Shown one piece after another: positions 1 through 12,714 of a DNA stretch of 64,000 nucleotides. Numbering within the stretch: the first letter of the stretch is position 1; every line of letters starts with the position of its first letter. This stretch comes from JBAOHV01 sp963714875 (GTDB lineage: Bacteria > Actinomycetota > Acidimicrobiia > Acidimicrobiales > Microtrichaceae): contig CAVQQI010000012.1 in the NCBI GenBank assembly GCA_963714875.1, forward strand, positions 124,001-188,000. The letters run 5' to 3'. The position numbers were made by a program, and so were the translations under genes. The notes under the pieces were generated by a model that worked only from the letters and a program-made list of their open reading frames with translations, did no database searches and was not told the origin of the DNA.

Positions 1-140
1 TCGAGCAGGGCCGCCGCGTCGAGGATGTCGAGCCCGTCGGTCGAGCGGTCGGTGGCGATGACCTCGTCGCCGGCAGCCTCGAGGTGGCGCTGCAGGTGGT
101 GCCCCACGAACCCGCCGGCGCCGGTGATCAGGGCCTTCAT
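1..140 (-). CDS. NAD-dependent epimerase/dehydratase, N-terminal part (runs off the window)
   Basis: Only the first 46 or so codons are present. The translation begins MKALITGAGGFVGHHLQRHL, the Rossmann fold of extended short-chain dehydrogenases with the glycine motif GAGGFVG at residues 7-13, followed by an acidic residue after the second strand (ATDRSTDGLDI) as expected for NAD(H) binding. GDP-mannose 4,6-dehydratase or a dTDP/UDP-sugar epimerase are both possible; the fragment is too short to choose. A ribosome site (GGAG) lies 6 nt before the ATG. It is divergent from the glycosyltransferase gene that follows, which fits a role in making sugar nucleotides for surface polysaccharide. Confidence 0.8.
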   Translation of the reverse strand, partial: MKALITGAGGFVGHHLQRHLEAAGDEVIATDRSTDGLDILDAAALL

Positions 141-241
141 GCGGCTCCTGCGTGGTGATCGGGTCGGTGCTCGACGGTGTCCACAGCAGCGGAGTGTAGG
201 GCCGGGGGACCGCCGGGGCGGCCACCGGGGCGGCCGCCGGG

Positions 242-3200
242 GTGGCGGTGGTGGCCCCGGGTGGCGGGCTACGATCGCTGGTCCCTCCGACGAAGGAACC
301 GGCCATCCCGCCTGCTGCACCGGACCCAGATTCGAGCGCTGATCCCGAGTCCGGAAGGGCACGGGATCCGCTCCTCGATCCTGAGGTGCAGGAGCCGACC
401 CCGTCCGACACGGAGCCGTTGATCGGGCGGGGCGCGCCGCCCGTCGTCGCCGTGATGGTGACGTCGGACCCGGGGGACTGGTTCGATGCCACCCTCGAGT
501 CCCTGGCGGCGCAGGACTACGGAAGCCTCTCGGTGCTCGTCATCGACAACGGCGGCACCACCGACCCGACCGACCGCATCGCCGAGGTGCTCCCCACCGC
601 GTTCGTGAAGCACCTCGACGTCGACCGGGGATTCTCCGCCGCGGCGAACGAGGTGCTGACCTCGGTCGAAGGGTGCTGCGTTCTACCTGTTCCTCCACGA
701 CGACGTCCGACTCGGACCCGGCGCCGTGACCTCGCTGGTGGCCGAGGCCTTCCGTGCCAACGGTGGCATCGTCGGTCCGAAACTCGTGGAGTGGGACGAC
801 CCGGGGGTCCTGCAATCGGTCGGCTACTCCGTGGACCCCTACGGCTTCAGCTTCTCGATCTCGGAGCCCGGAGAACTCGACCAGTCCCAGCACGACACCT
901 CGCGCGAGGTCTTCGCGGTGTCCGATGCATGCCTGCTGATCCGGGCGGACCTCTTCGAGACGATCGGCGGGTTCACCGACGGGATCCCCTACTTCGGTGA
1001 GGACATCGACCTGTGCTGGCGTGTGCACACCGCAGCAGCCACGGTCCACCTGTACCCGCCCGTCGTGGTGCGCCACCGCGCCCGTTTCGGCGAACGCCGC
1101 GTGGCCGAGAAGCAGGAACGGCTCGAGTTGCGCCACGAGGCGCGCACGATGTTGAGCAACTACGAGCTGCCTCGGCTGTTGCGCGTCGTGCCGGTGGTGG
1201 CGTTGTTGTCGTTGATGGACCTGCTCGGCTCGGTGGTGCTGGGTCGGTTCAGCCGGGCGGGCGACATCGTCGCCTCCTGGCTCTGGAACCTCTGGAACCT
1301 GCCGTCGCTGTTCGGTGCCCGGTCGAGGGTCCGGAGGACGCGTCGCGCCAGGGACGCCGACTACCTGCCACTGATGCGCCAGGGGAGCTCCCGGCTGAGT
1401 GGGCTGGTTCGTTCGGACGACGGCGAGAACCGTCTGCAGGCTGCCGCGAGCGCAGGCCGCGGGTACGTCCAGGACCTGGCGTCCGGGTCCAGCAGGTACG
1501 GCGCCGGGCTCGCCATCGTCGCGGCGCTGCTGGTGGTGCTCGGGGCCCGAGACCTGTTCACCGGGCCGATCCCCGCGATCCGTGAGTTCGTCGACGCCGG
1601 CACGAGCGCCTCGGCGTTGCTCGCCCAGTGGTGGTCGGGTTGGCGCGAGGCGGGGATGGGCGAAGCCGCGGTCGCTCCGGGAGTGGTCCCCGGTCTCGGC
1701 GCGCTCGGCACCGTCCTGTTCGGTTCCATCGGTCTGGCTCGCCGCCTCCTGGTGCTGGCCCCGCTGTTCCTCGGGGCGCTCGGGGCATGGAAGCTGCTGG
1801 TGCACACCGGCTCGATCCGCGCCCGGGCCGGGATGCTCGCGGCCTACGGGTTGAACCCGGTGGTGCTCAACGCGGTCGCCGAGGGCCGGCTCCAGGCGCT
1901 GTGGGTCTACGGCGCGGCGCCCTGGATCCTTCGACGGATCGCGGTGGGGTCGGGAGTCGAGCCCTTCGCCGATCCCGAAGCACCTCGCCCACCCCGCCTC
2001 CGCCAGGTCGCCGGGGTCGCGCTCGGGCTCGGTGTGGTCGCTGCGGTGACGCCGCTGGGAGCACTCGTGCTGCTGCTCGTGGTCCTGCTCGTCGGGGCGG
2101 TCCTTGCGCTCAGCGGCGATCGCCCTGGTGGCGGGGCGATGGTGGTCATGGGCCTCGGCGGGGCAGCGATGGCGCTGCCGATCATGCTGCCCTGGCTCGT
2201 CGCGGCATTGAGCAGGGGCGACGCCGCCAGCCTCACCGGGCTCTGGGTCGGACGGGGAGCGGTGCCTGCGGCGACCGAGCTCATCACCGGCTCGGTGGGA
2301 CCCGTCGAGGTGGGGCTGTTCGGGTGGGGCCTGCTGGTCGCTGCGGGCTACGCGTTGGCCGCCGGGCGCTCCTGGCGCCTGCGTTGGGCACTCGCCGGAT
2401 GGGCCCTCGCCCTGGTGTCGTGGGCGGTGACCGTCCTGCTCGCCGCCGATGGCATGCTCGCCGGCGCCGGCGCGGAGCTGTTCCTGGTCCCCGCGGCGCT
2501 CGGACTCGCACTGTCGGTCGCCATGGGTGCGCTGGCGTTCGAGCACGACGTGATCGGGTCCGACTTCGGCCTGCCCCAGGTCCTCTCGGGTGTCGCGGTC
2601 GTCGCACTCCTGCTCACGCTGGTGCCCGTGGGTGTGGCAGCGGTCGACGGCCGGTGGTACCAGCCCGAGGGCGGCTTCGGGCGGGTGCTCGAGCTGGTCG
2701 ACGACGGCGACAACTCGCGCACCGTGTGGATCGGCGATCCGGACGTGCTGCCGATCTCCGGTTGGCCGCTCGATGCCATGGCGGGGCTGTCGGTCGGTAC
2801 GTCGATCGGCGTGGATCCACTGGTCACCCAGCGCTACCGGTTGGACGGCGGTGAGGGGATCGCGACACTGCGGGCAGCGATCGATGCGGCGCTGAGGGGC
2901 CAGACGAGCCGGCTCGGCCGTCTGCTCGCGCCGATGGGCGTGCAGAACGTGGTCGTCATCGATCGTCCGGCGCCGCAGCCCTTCGCCGTCCGTGAGGTCC
3001 CGGTACCCGAGGGGGCGCTCGCCGCGCTGCGCGAACAACTCGACCTGACCGAGGTGGAGCTCAACCCCGGGCTCGTGCTGTTCCAGGTCGACGGGCCATG
3101 GCCGCTGCGTTCCGACATCACCGAGCTCGAACTGCCCGATCGCGGCGACATCGCCCTGCGTGACGAGACCCAGGTGGCGTTGGAGCGACCACCTGCGGTG

Positions 3201-3743
3201 TTCGGCACCGGCACCGGCACGCGGTTCACCGCGGAGCTCGACGCCGACCGGCAGATCGCCCAGGCCGAGACCGCGGATGAGGGCTGGTCGCTCACGGTCG
3301 ACGGTCAGCCAGCAGACCGTGCGCCGCTGTTCGGCTGGCAGCAGCAGTGGACGACCGAGGGTGGGGGAGCGGCGGAGCTCATGTGGTCCACGCCGGCGAT
3401 CGCTCGGGTGCTGCAGGCGGTCCAGCTCGCAGCGCTGATCGCGTTGGTGCTGTTGCTGGCACGGCGCCGCCGCATCGTCGCGCCGGGATCGCGTCGTCGG
3501 CGTGTGGGCCGCGCCGAGCCGCTGGTGGTGCTCGCCCCCGACGGCGAGTTGCTCACCCCGGCCCCCCACGGTGGTGACCTCGGGACGGCGAGCACCGGCG
3601 GTGACGGCGATGGTGATCCGGATGGCGATGGCCACGCAGGGACCGGTGAGATGGTCCTTCCCGAGCAGCCGGAGGTGCCCGAGCAGCCCGATGTGCCCGC
3701 GGTGGTTCGACGGCGCGGCGATCGAACCGGAGGTGCGAGTTGA
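242..3743 (+). CDS. Large GT2 glycosyltransferase with multi-span membrane C-terminal half (frame broken near 672)
   Basis: The inferred protein has about 1,160 residues. The first part is a family 2 glycosyltransferase: a beta-alpha start (VVAVMVTSDPGDWFDATLES), the nucleotide-binding strand VLVIDNGG, then a metal-binding LFLHDDVRLG (DxD type) and a typical acceptor region with EDIDLCWR. Many hydrophobic segments follow, and a long soluble region ends in one more membrane helix and a charged tail. The frame shifts by one base near 672: reading GAAGGGTGCTG as GAAGGTGCTG restores EGAAFYLFLHDD. The start is uncertain: ATG 242 is the longest choice, but a -10-like TACGAT at 270-275 suggests a later start. 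The gene overlaps the next by a TTGA junction, so the two are probably co-translated. In actinobacteria such proteins accompany DUF5719 and the manB block; the likely role is transfer of sugars to a lipid-linked envelope glycan. Acceptor and donor are unknown. Confidence 0.8.
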
Positions 3744-5255
3744 GGTCCTCGCGGCTGTTGCTGCTCGCCGGCACCGCTGCAGCGGTCGTCGCGTTGGCGT
3801 TGTCGTTCGACGGGACGTCCATGCCGAGCACCGCCGGGCTCGAACCGGCACCCGTTCCGGCCGCCGGCGGCCCAGATGCGCTGTCGTCCACCTGGTACTG
3901 CGCCGCGGGCGGGGCAGCCACCGAGCAGCCGCTGGAGCATTCGCTGTTCCTCATGAACCCTGCCGGGGAGGACTCGACCGCCAAGCTCACCGCCTACGGC
4001 GCCGAGGGCGTGGTCGGCGAGACCACCGTCGAGGTCCCTGCACCGGGTCCGACCAAGGTCGATCTCGACGCAGCCTTCGAGGCGTCCGGGCTGTCGGTGG
4101 TGGTGGAGTCCAGCGCCGGGCAGCTCGTGGTGGAACACCGCCTGGGCGGCACGACGCAGATGGACCAGGTCCCCTGTTCCACGTCCTCGTCGGACCGCTG
4201 GTTCTTCCCGTCGCAGACCACGCTGCGCAACACGACGGCACAGCTGCACCTGTTCAACCCCTTCCCCGAGGATGCCTCGGTGGACATCTCCGCAGCGGTG
4301 GACGACGGCGTGCGGGAACCACCCGAGTGGCAGGGCGTGGTCGTGCCGGCCCGGACCTCTCGGGTGATCGACCTGGGTGTCGGCGCCCAACGGCGCGACC
4401 AGTTCGCCATCTCGGTGGAGCTCCGCAACGGGCAGCTGGTCGCCGAGACCGCGCAGACGCTCTCGACCCCTGCCGAGGGACCGGCGCCCGCGACCCGTGG
4501 GTTGCGCCTCCAGCTGGGGGTGCCCGAGGGCGAGTCGGAGTGGAGCTTCGCCGACGGGTTCACCGGCCCCGGTGTCAGTGAACGTCTGGTCGTGTTCAAC
4601 CCCGGGGAGCAGTCGGCCCGGGTCGTGGTGCAGGTCACGCCGTTCGGCGGGGTGGAGCTGCCACCGGAGCCGTTCGAGGTCGAGGTACCGGCGCGGCGGT
4701 ATTCCGTGCTCGATCTGAGCGCCGAGACCCGCATCCCGCCCGAGGGCCTCCACGCGATCAGGGTGGAGTCCGTCGACGGCTCGCCGGTGGTGGTCGGCCG
4801 CGTGGTCACGATCACCGGGCCACGTGAGGACCCGTCCGCTCCCGAGATCGACGCCCGCCCACCCACGAGTCGAGGTACTGCCATCGGCACCGGCACCCCG
4901 GTCGGCGCGACGCTGTGGGCCGCCACCGGCCTGGTGGTGGGCGGACGGCAGGAGTCGACGGTGCTGATCCACAACCCGACGTCGGACCGCGTGACGGTGA
5001 CGGCGACGGTCATCGGCGGGGAGGGCGACGGCACACCGCTGGCCGACGAGGTCGACATCGCCGCGGGGGACAGCCTCGCGGTGGCCACCCGTGGGCAGAG
5101 GCCTCGGAGAGCGCGAGGTCACGGTGCTGGTCGAGGCGACGGCGCCGGTGGTGGTGGAGCGCACGGTGACCTTCCTGCGTCAGGACGATCTGTCGATGGG
5201 CCTGGCCGTACCGTTGCCGCTGGAGCGCGACGGGCTCAGGCCCGTCGGCGGCTGA
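3740..5255 (+). CDS. DUF5719-like exported protein (frame broken near 5098)
   Basis: The protein has about 504 residues. It starts with a short basic region and a hydrophobic stretch (RLLLLAGTAAAVVALALS), a signal peptide or anchor, followed by an all-beta extracellular protein with repeated modules of the type STWYCAAGG and LFNPFPEDASVDISA. This matches actinobacterial DUF5719 proteins found beside a GT2 enzyme; that family name is recalled and was not searched. The start is TTG 3740, overlapping the upstream stop, with GGAGG 6 nt before it. The open frame drifts into nonsense after AVATRG; removing one G near 5098 gives RGLGEREVTVLVEATAPVVVE and a stop at 5253-5255 just before the next gene. 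The function is unknown; the position suggests it partners the glycosyltransferase at the cell surface. Confidence 0.65.
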
Positions 5256-5268
5256 GGACCGACGAGCC

Positions 5269-5727
5269 GTGGACAGGGTGCTGCTCGGTGTCGGGCTGGC
5301 CGCAGTGGTCGTGGTGCTGGCGCTCGCACTGCAACGACGTCGACCCGATGCGCCCAGCCGAGGTGCCAGCTACGAGGCGCCGCCTCAGCTCGATCGCGAC
5401 GACTTCGACCGACCCGATGCGCCATGGTTGGTGGTCGTGTTCACCTCGGCCAGCTGTGACACCTGCGCAGCTGTGTGGACCAAGGTCGGTGTGCTCGAGT
5501 CCGACCAGGTGGCGGTCCAGCAGGTCGAGGCCACCGCCGATGCAGAGCTCCACCGTCGCTATCAGGTGGAGGCGGTCCCGATCGTGGTGATCGCCGACGA
5601 TCGGGGTGTCGTGCGCGAGTCGTTCCTGGGTCCGGTGTCGGCCACGCACCTGTGGGCCGGGCTCGCCGAGCTCCGGGAGCCGGGGAGCGTGCCCCCTGGT
5701 TGCGGGGACGACCACGACCACGACTGA
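5269..5727 (+). CDS. Membrane-anchored thioredoxin-like protein
   Basis: This protein of 152 residues has one N-terminal membrane helix (residues 3-21), so the thioredoxin fold should lie outside the membrane. The redox motif is CDTC (C63, C66) in VVVFTSASCDTC, and the cis-proline region is present as YQVEAVPIVVI. The C-terminus is rich in His and Asp (CGDDHDHD) and could bind metal. The GTG start at 5269 lies 13 nt after the preceding stop, so it belongs to the same transcription unit. The motif is not the CGPC of housekeeping thioredoxin. The partner is unknown; supply of electrons or disulfide repair to the neighbouring exported protein is an inference. Confidence 0.8.
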   Translation: MDRVLLGVGLAAVVVVLALALQRRRPDAPSRGASYEAPPQLDRDDFDRPDAPWLVVVFTSASCDTCAAVWTKVGVLESDQVAVQQVEATADAELHRRYQVEAVPIVVIADDRGVVRESFLGPVSATHLWAGLAELREPGSVPPGCGDDHDHD

Positions 5728-5770
5728 CCTGCGGTTGCGATCGTCCTGCGACGGCCGCCGCTGAGTCGAG

Positions 5771-5819
5771 AACCGTGCTGCGGAACGCGTCCGAAACCGA
5801 CGCGATCCGCAGCACGGTT
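5771..5819. terminator. Bidirectional hairpin terminator between convergent genes
   Basis: A perfect 14-bp inverted repeat (AACCGTGCTGCGGA at 5771-5784 and its complement at 5806-5819) encloses a 21-nt loop. Flanking bases extend the pairing imperfectly. It lies between the stop of the thioredoxin-like gene and the stop of ftsH on the other strand, so it can serve both. There is no T tract, as is common in high-GC actinobacteria. Confidence 0.75.
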
Positions 5820-5836
5820 CGACTCGAGGCGCCGGC

Positions 5837-7868
<2,032 letters not shown>

Positions 7869-7874
7869 TGTCAC

Positions 7875-7880
7875 AGCCTA
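7875..7880 (-). promoter_or_regulatory. Leaderless -10 box of ftsH
   Basis: On the minus strand TAGGCT is followed after 6 nt (GTGACA) by ATG, the usual actinobacterial layout for a transcript starting at or beside the start codon. There is no Shine-Dalgarno sequence. Confidence 0.5.
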
Positions 7881-8043
7881 GAAGCTCGGGGGTGGGTCGC
7901 CGAGGCGTGGCCCCCGGCTCTCTGAGAACACCATCGGTCTCGCCATCGTTCCACGGCCCCGCCGGTCGGACCGCCGCTCCGGCCGTGGGTCGGGCCAGCG
8001 GTCATCCGTTGCGGGTATCCACATGCATCGTCCGGACCGCCGG

Positions 8044-8049
8044 TACCTT
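8044..8049 (+). promoter_or_regulatory. Leaderless -10 box of the DUF3499 gene
   Basis: TACCTT is followed by 7 nt and then GTG 8057. No purine-rich ribosome site lies in front of the GTG, which supports a leaderless start. Confidence 0.45.
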
Positions 8050-8056
8050 CTGCGCG

Positions 8057-8314
8057 GTGAACAGGCGCTGTGCTCGTCCCAGTTGTGGCAATGCGGCAGC
8101 TGCGACGCTCTCGTACGCCTACGCAGAGGGCGTCGTGGTCCTCGAGGATCTCTCGGTGGAGTCGCATCCGATGGTGCACGACCTGTGCGCCCTGCACGCC
8201 GACGGCCTGTCGGTCCCCCGCGGGTGGAGCCTCAGCGATGAGCGATCCGGGCCCGCCCCGGAGCGGAGCGCCGACCACGCGGCCTCCGGCCAGCTCGACC
8301 TGATCGGGGCGTGA
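8057..8314 (+). CDS. DUF3499 family protein
   Basis: This protein of 85 residues begins VNRRCARPSCGNAAAATLSY and contains YAYAEGVVVLEDLS and HDLCALHADGLSVPRGW. The arrangement CxxxxC ... C-x-x-H and the closing PRGW are hallmarks of actinobacterial DUF3499, a small zinc-ribbon-like family encoded close to manB and ahcY in many actinobacteria; the family assignment is from memory. Upstream in-frame codons exist but the GTG at 8057 is preferred because a -10 box lies 7 nt before it. It overlaps the next gene by GTGA and is probably co-translated with it. The function is unknown. Confidence 0.85.
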   Translation: MNRRCARPSCGNAAAATLSYAYAEGVVVLEDLSVESHPMVHDLCALHADGLSVPRGWSLSDERSGPAPERSADHAASGQLDLIGA

Positions 8315-9060
8315 CCCTCCCGCCGCAGCAGCCGGCGGTCCCGTTCTCCGCCGGCGCGTCCGCCGGGGGCCCCCGCTGGGGCCTGGGCGACGTGGTTGCA
8401 GGGATCGTGGCGGCGACCGTGATGTCGATCCTGATCGGTTCGCTGATCTACGGCGCCGCGGGCTGGGAGAGCAGCGATCAGGTGCCGATCTGGGGGCTCG
8501 GACTGCTGCAGGTGCCGCTGTGGGCGGGCTACCTCGGTGTCACCGTCTGGGCCGCGTCGACCAAGGGCGACGGTGTCGTGTCGGACCTGGGGCTGCGGGC
8601 GCGCTGGACCGATGCGCCGATCGGACTGCTCATCGGCGTCGTCGCCCAGCTGCTGCTGCTGCCGGTGCTGTACCTCCCGATCTTCTGGCTGACCGGGGCC
8701 GACGGCGACGAGTTGTCCGAACCCGCCCGCGAACTGGCCGACCGGGCAGGCTCGACGCCCAGCTGGCTGTTGTTCGCGTTCCTCGTCGGCATCTGCGCGC
8801 CGGTGGTCGAGGAGCTGTTCTACCGGGGTCTCTTCCTGCGGTCCCTGACCAAGCGGGGCATGCCGCCGGTGGTCGCGGTGCTGCTCAGTTCGGCGGTCTT
8901 CGCAGCGATCCACTTCCAGGTCCTGCAGTTCGCCGGGCTGTTCGTCTTCGGGCTGATCGCCGGCACGCTGGCGCAGCGCACCGGGCGGCTGGGCGGTGCG
9001 ATCTGGGCGCACATCGGTTTCAACCTCACCACCGTGGTGCTGCTCTACCTGGGCAGCTGA
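8311..9060 (+). CDS. CPBP family intramembrane glutamic endopeptidase
   Basis: This membrane protein of 249 residues has about seven to eight hydrophobic segments. It has the catalytic signature of the CPBP/Abi (CAAX protease and bacteriocin-processing) family: EELFYRG with E167, E168 and R172; a second motif with H201 (AAIHFQVLQF); and a third with H234 and N238 (IWAHIGFN). These enzymes cleave within the membrane; substrates in actinobacteria are mostly unknown. The GTG start at 8311 overlaps the DUF3499 stop. The N-terminus is a short Pro/Ala-rich cytoplasmic tail. Confidence 0.9.
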   Translation: MTLPPQQPAVPFSAGASAGGPRWGLGDVVAGIVAATVMSILIGSLIYGAAGWESSDQVPIWGLGLLQVPLWAGYLGVTVWAASTKGDGVVSDLGLRARWTDAPIGLLIGVVAQLLLLPVLYLPIFWLTGADGDELSEPARELADRAGSTPSWLLFAFLVGICAPVVEELFYRGLFLRSLTKRGMPPVVAVLLSSAVFAAIHFQVLQFAGLFVFGLIAGTLAQRTGRLGGAIWAHIGFNLTTVVLLYLGS

Positions 9061-9071
9061 GCAACGCCGGA

Positions 9072-9092
9072 GTGGGCCGTTCGGCCCAATTC
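9072..9092. promoter_or_regulatory. Palindromic element, copy 1 (GTGGGCCG-T-TCGGCCCA type)
   Basis: The core is the inverted repeat TGGGCCG/CGGCCCA, centred about 110 nt before the zinc-ribbon gene and 12 nt after the CPBP stop. It matches a second copy at 27041-27061 in 19 of 21 positions. It could be the terminator of the upstream gene, but the near identity of the two copies, including the flanking bases AxTTC, suggests a protein-binding site or a conserved RNA hairpin. Confidence 0.4.
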
Positions 9093-9193
9093 CGGGCGCC
9101 GGCTCATCATCGCCGATCGCCTGCCGACGGGATGGCGGGTCGCCCGACGGCGATCCCACCGACGCTCTGGGGGTGTCGGATGCTGAGTGAACC

Positions 9194-9403
9194 GTGGAGT
9201 TCGACGTGTCGACGTGCAGGTCCTGTGGCAACGAAGTGGTCGAGATCGCGCTGACGATCGACGGATCGGACCTGAAGATGCGGTCGTGCTCCATCTGCGA
9301 CACCCGCAGCTGGCACCGTGACGGCGAGTCGGTGGCGCTCGACGGGGTGCTGCACGACATCAGCGCCGTGCCGACCCGGTATCGGCGATCACTGTCCACC
9401 TGA
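9194..9403 (+). CDS. Small zinc-ribbon protein
   Basis: This protein of 69 residues has two Cys pairs, CRSCGNE near residue 8 and CSICDTR near residue 32, forming a probable single zinc ribbon (MEFDVSTCRSCGNEVVEIAL ... MRSCSICDTRSWHRDG). The start is GTG 9194; no strong ribosome site is visible. The leader (9093-9193) can fold into a long stem (GATCGCC near 9115 pairs with GGCGATC near 9149). Such proteins often bind nucleic acid or a partner protein, but the function here is unknown. It precedes the polysaccharide block. Confidence 0.65.
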   Translation: MEFDVSTCRSCGNEVVEIALTIDGSDLKMRSCSICDTRSWHRDGESVALDGVLHDISAVPTRYRRSLST

Positions 9404-9491
9404 GCGGTGGAGCAGCTCGCTCCAGGGAGGGTGACCCCGGCAGGGCCGATGCCATGGTCGTCGGGTTGGTCCGTGCCACGATGTTGGACCC

Positions 9492-12400
9492 ATGGATGAC
9501 CTGACCCGCAGCGGCGAGGCGGACGGCGAGCCGTCCCTGCCCGACGAGACCTCCGCGCCCGAACCCCCCGCCGAGGGTCACATCAGCGATCCGGACGACG
9601 GCGGGTCCGACCCGGAGATCGTCGCTGGCGGGGACGATGGACGCCGAGGTGCTCGACGACGCGGAGATCCAGCGACGGCGCGATGCGGACGCGGACGATG
9701 CAGAACTGGGTCGGCTGGGTGATCGTGGCCGGGGCGAGCCTGTTGGTGTTCCTGTCGCTCAACCCGGGGCAGGTGTTGAGCAACACCACCGCCACGGGCG
9801 GCGACATGGGCGCGCACGTCTGGGGACCGCGCTTCCTGACCGACCACCTGCTGCCCGACCTGCGGGTCACGGGTTGGACGCCCGACTGGTACGCCGGGTT
9901 CCCGGCCTACGTGTACTACATGGTGGTCCCGTCGCTGTTCGTGGTGTGGCTGGCAGCGGGCTCGGGAATGTGGGAGGGCTCCACCGCGGCCATCGTCGCC
10001 GGGGTCGTGGTGCGGATCCTGCTGATGGCCGGTGTGGTGCTGGGCACCCGCTGGGCGCTGCGGCGCATCGGCGACCGTTGGTTCCGGCCCCTGGTCTGGG
10101 TCGGCGCCGTGTTCGTCGCCGTGCTGCTCCTGCCCATCCCGTACAACGTCGCGTTCAAGCTGGTCACCGTCTCCGGCCTGGTGACCCTGCCCATCGCCAT
10201 CTACCTGTTCGGCAGGGCGGCGCAGGGTGCCGTTCCCCGGCCCGCCGATCCTGGCCGTCGCGTCGCTGTTCTTCATCTACGACAAGGGGTTCACGATCCT
10301 CGGGGGCAACGGCGCCTCGACCATGGCCGGGGAGTTCGCGTTCTCGATCTCGTTGACGTTCGCCTTCCTGTTCCTGGCGGTGGTGTTCCGCGGCATCCGC
10401 ACCGGAGCGGACCGTGCCCTCGGTGCGGTGCTGTTCGGGTTGACGATCCTGTGCCACCTGATCCCGGCGATCTTCGTGGTGATCGCGACCGTCGTGCTGC
10501 TGTTCGTGCGCCGCGAGGACCGCACCCCCTGGTGGGACGCGTCGGTCGTCGGTCGGGTGGTCGCAGGGGTGCTCGTCGCGGTCACGCTGCTGCTGGTGGT
10601 CCCGGGTGACCGGGTTCCGGTCATCGGCTCGCTGATCGACTCGGCGTTCCCCCAGTGGCTGTTCCCGGCGGTCGCGTCGCTGGTCGGGCTGGCGCTGTTC
10701 ACCGGGTTCCAACCCGCGGTGCTCGAGTACTGGCGGCGTCCCGAGCACCGTCGTGTGGCGATCGGCGCCGGGCTGGTGTTCGTCGGCGTGGTCGTGATGG
10801 TGATGGCGCTCGGACTGGTGGAGTCCTCCCCGTGGTGGTGGACCCTGGTGGCGATCGCCGCGGTGCTCACCGTCTTCGCCGGGTGGGACGTGCGGCTCCT
10901 GCGCTGGGGTGCGGTGGTGGGCCCGGTGGGCTTCCTGCTGTCGCTGTTCTGGTTCCTGCCGTTCTACGCGAACAGCACCTACATGAACGACATGGGGTGG
11001 GAGAAGTACACCCGCTACACCGACTACCTGTTGGCGGACCCGATCCTCGATTCCGGTGGCATGCCGTACCGCAACCTGGTGTTCGCCCTCGCAGGTCTCG
11101 GCGTCCTGTTGACGCTCATCCACCGCGTGCGCCTGGGGTACTTCCTCGCCCTGACGGTGATGGCGTTCGCCTGGATCTTCCGCTTCTTCCCGCAGTACCG
11201 GCTGTGGAACGCACGTCTGCTGCCGTTCTACTACCTGGCGATCTACCTGCTGGCTGGGCCTGGCGCTGACGTTGGTGATCCGCTCGGTCGCGATCGCGCT
11301 CCAGGAGTGGTGGCAGCAGCGTGAGGAACCGGCATGGGTCGGCGCGTTCGGCGCCGGCCTGGTCGCCCTCGTCGCCGCGGTGACGCTCATGGGTGCCTTC
11401 AGCTGGTTGCCGGGCGGCACCGCCGGGACCGATCCGAACAACCCGAACCGTGCGGTGTACAGCTGGGGCGGGATCGATTTCGAGACCACGATCGTGCACA
11501 ACTGGGCCTCGTGGAACTACGCAGGGCTGGAGGGCAAGGACGCCTATCCCGAGTTCGCCGGCATCATGGAGACGATGTCCGCGGTCGGCGAGGAGCACGG
11601 CTGCGGTCGCGCCATGTGGGAGTACGAGGGCGACCTGCAGCGGTTCGGCACCCCGATGGCGCTGATGCTGCTGCCGTACTTCACCGACGGCTGCATCGGC
11701 TCGATGGAGGGCCTCTACTTCGAGTCCTCGACCACCACGCCGTTCCACTTCCTGAACCAGTCCGAGCTCTCCATCGGGCCGTCCCGGGCCCAGCGCGACC
11801 TGCCCTACAGCGAGTTCGACATCCAGCAGGGCATCTCACACCTGCAGATGATGGGCGTGAAGTACTACATGGCGACCACGGACGCGGCCATCGAGGCCGC
11901 CCGGACCGACGACCGCCTGACCGAGGTCGCGGACGAGTCCTTCGCCTACATCGACTCCAACACCGGTGCGCCGACCGAGCAACGCTGGGTCGTGTTCGAG
12001 GTGGCCGAGACGGATCTGGTCGTGCCGATGGAGAACGAGCCCGTGGTGCTCTCCGACGCCGATGACCACATCGACGGATGGGTCTACGAGGTGGATCCGC
12101 CCGAGGGCGTCGAGGGCCAGCCCAAGCCGCCGAAGGGTCCTGGGCCGGCGGTGCTCTGGTACAACGATCCGACCGCATGGGCGGTTCCACTGGCCTCGTC
12201 GGGTCCCGACAGCTGGCAGCGAGCCCCGTCGACCGCGACCGAGAAGCCGGTCACGGCCAACCCGCCGGTGGAGGTCAGCAACGTCGAGGTGGACACCGAC
12301 TCGGTGTCGTTCGAGGTCGACCAGATCGGCGTGCCGGTCATGGTGCGCATCTCGTACTTCCCCAACTGGACCGTGAGCGGCGCCGACGGCCCCTACCGGG

Positions 12401-12714
12401 TCACGCCCAACTTCATGGTCGTGGTGCCCACCGAGAACCAGGTGACGCTGAGCTTCGGTCGCTCCTCGGTCGAGTGGCTGGGCATCCTGGCGACCCTGAT
12501 CGGGCTCGCCATGGTCGGCTACCTCATGGTGCTCGACCACCGGCGGCGCCTCGTCGGCGTGCCCGGCTCGGCTCCGCCGGCCGATCCCGATCCCGACCCG
12601 GAGCCGCTGGCCGCGCCCGGGCAGCAGGTGGACGCCGACCAGCCGTCGGACGTCGGTCCGTCCCACGAGATCGCGCAGCCGCCGGACACCGAGCAACCCC
12701 CCGACCTGCGGTGA
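9492..12714 (+). CDS. PTPS-related large polytopic membrane protein, probable GT-C-like enzyme (frame broken four times)
   Basis: The inferred protein has about 1,070 residues. It has a short acidic cytoplasmic tail (MDDLTRSGEADGEPSLPDET), a first helix (WVGWVIVAGASLLVFLSL), then the signature TGGDMGAHVWGPRFLTDHLL ... GWTPDWYAGFPAYVYYMVVP. This acidic and aromatic first loop is typical of the 6-pyruvoyl-tetrahydropterin-synthase-related membrane family (PF10131), which resembles GT-C glycosyltransferases. At least ten helices follow, then a beta-rich extracytoplasmic domain, a last helix near the C-terminus and a Pro/Asp-rich tail. One-base shifts are inferred near 9645, 9685, 10224 and 11257; each is repaired by removing one G. 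The stop overlaps the GtrA-GT2 gene (GTGA). The likely role is glycan transfer outside the membrane using a polyprenyl-linked donor made by the next gene; this is inference from the order. Confidence 0.75.

Noticed and set aside
540..3851. A 1,103-residue open frame on the minus strand
   Set aside because: It is antisense to the GT2 membrane protein, is full of His, Arg, Gln and Pro typical of GC-rich shadow frames, has no domain and no ribosome site.
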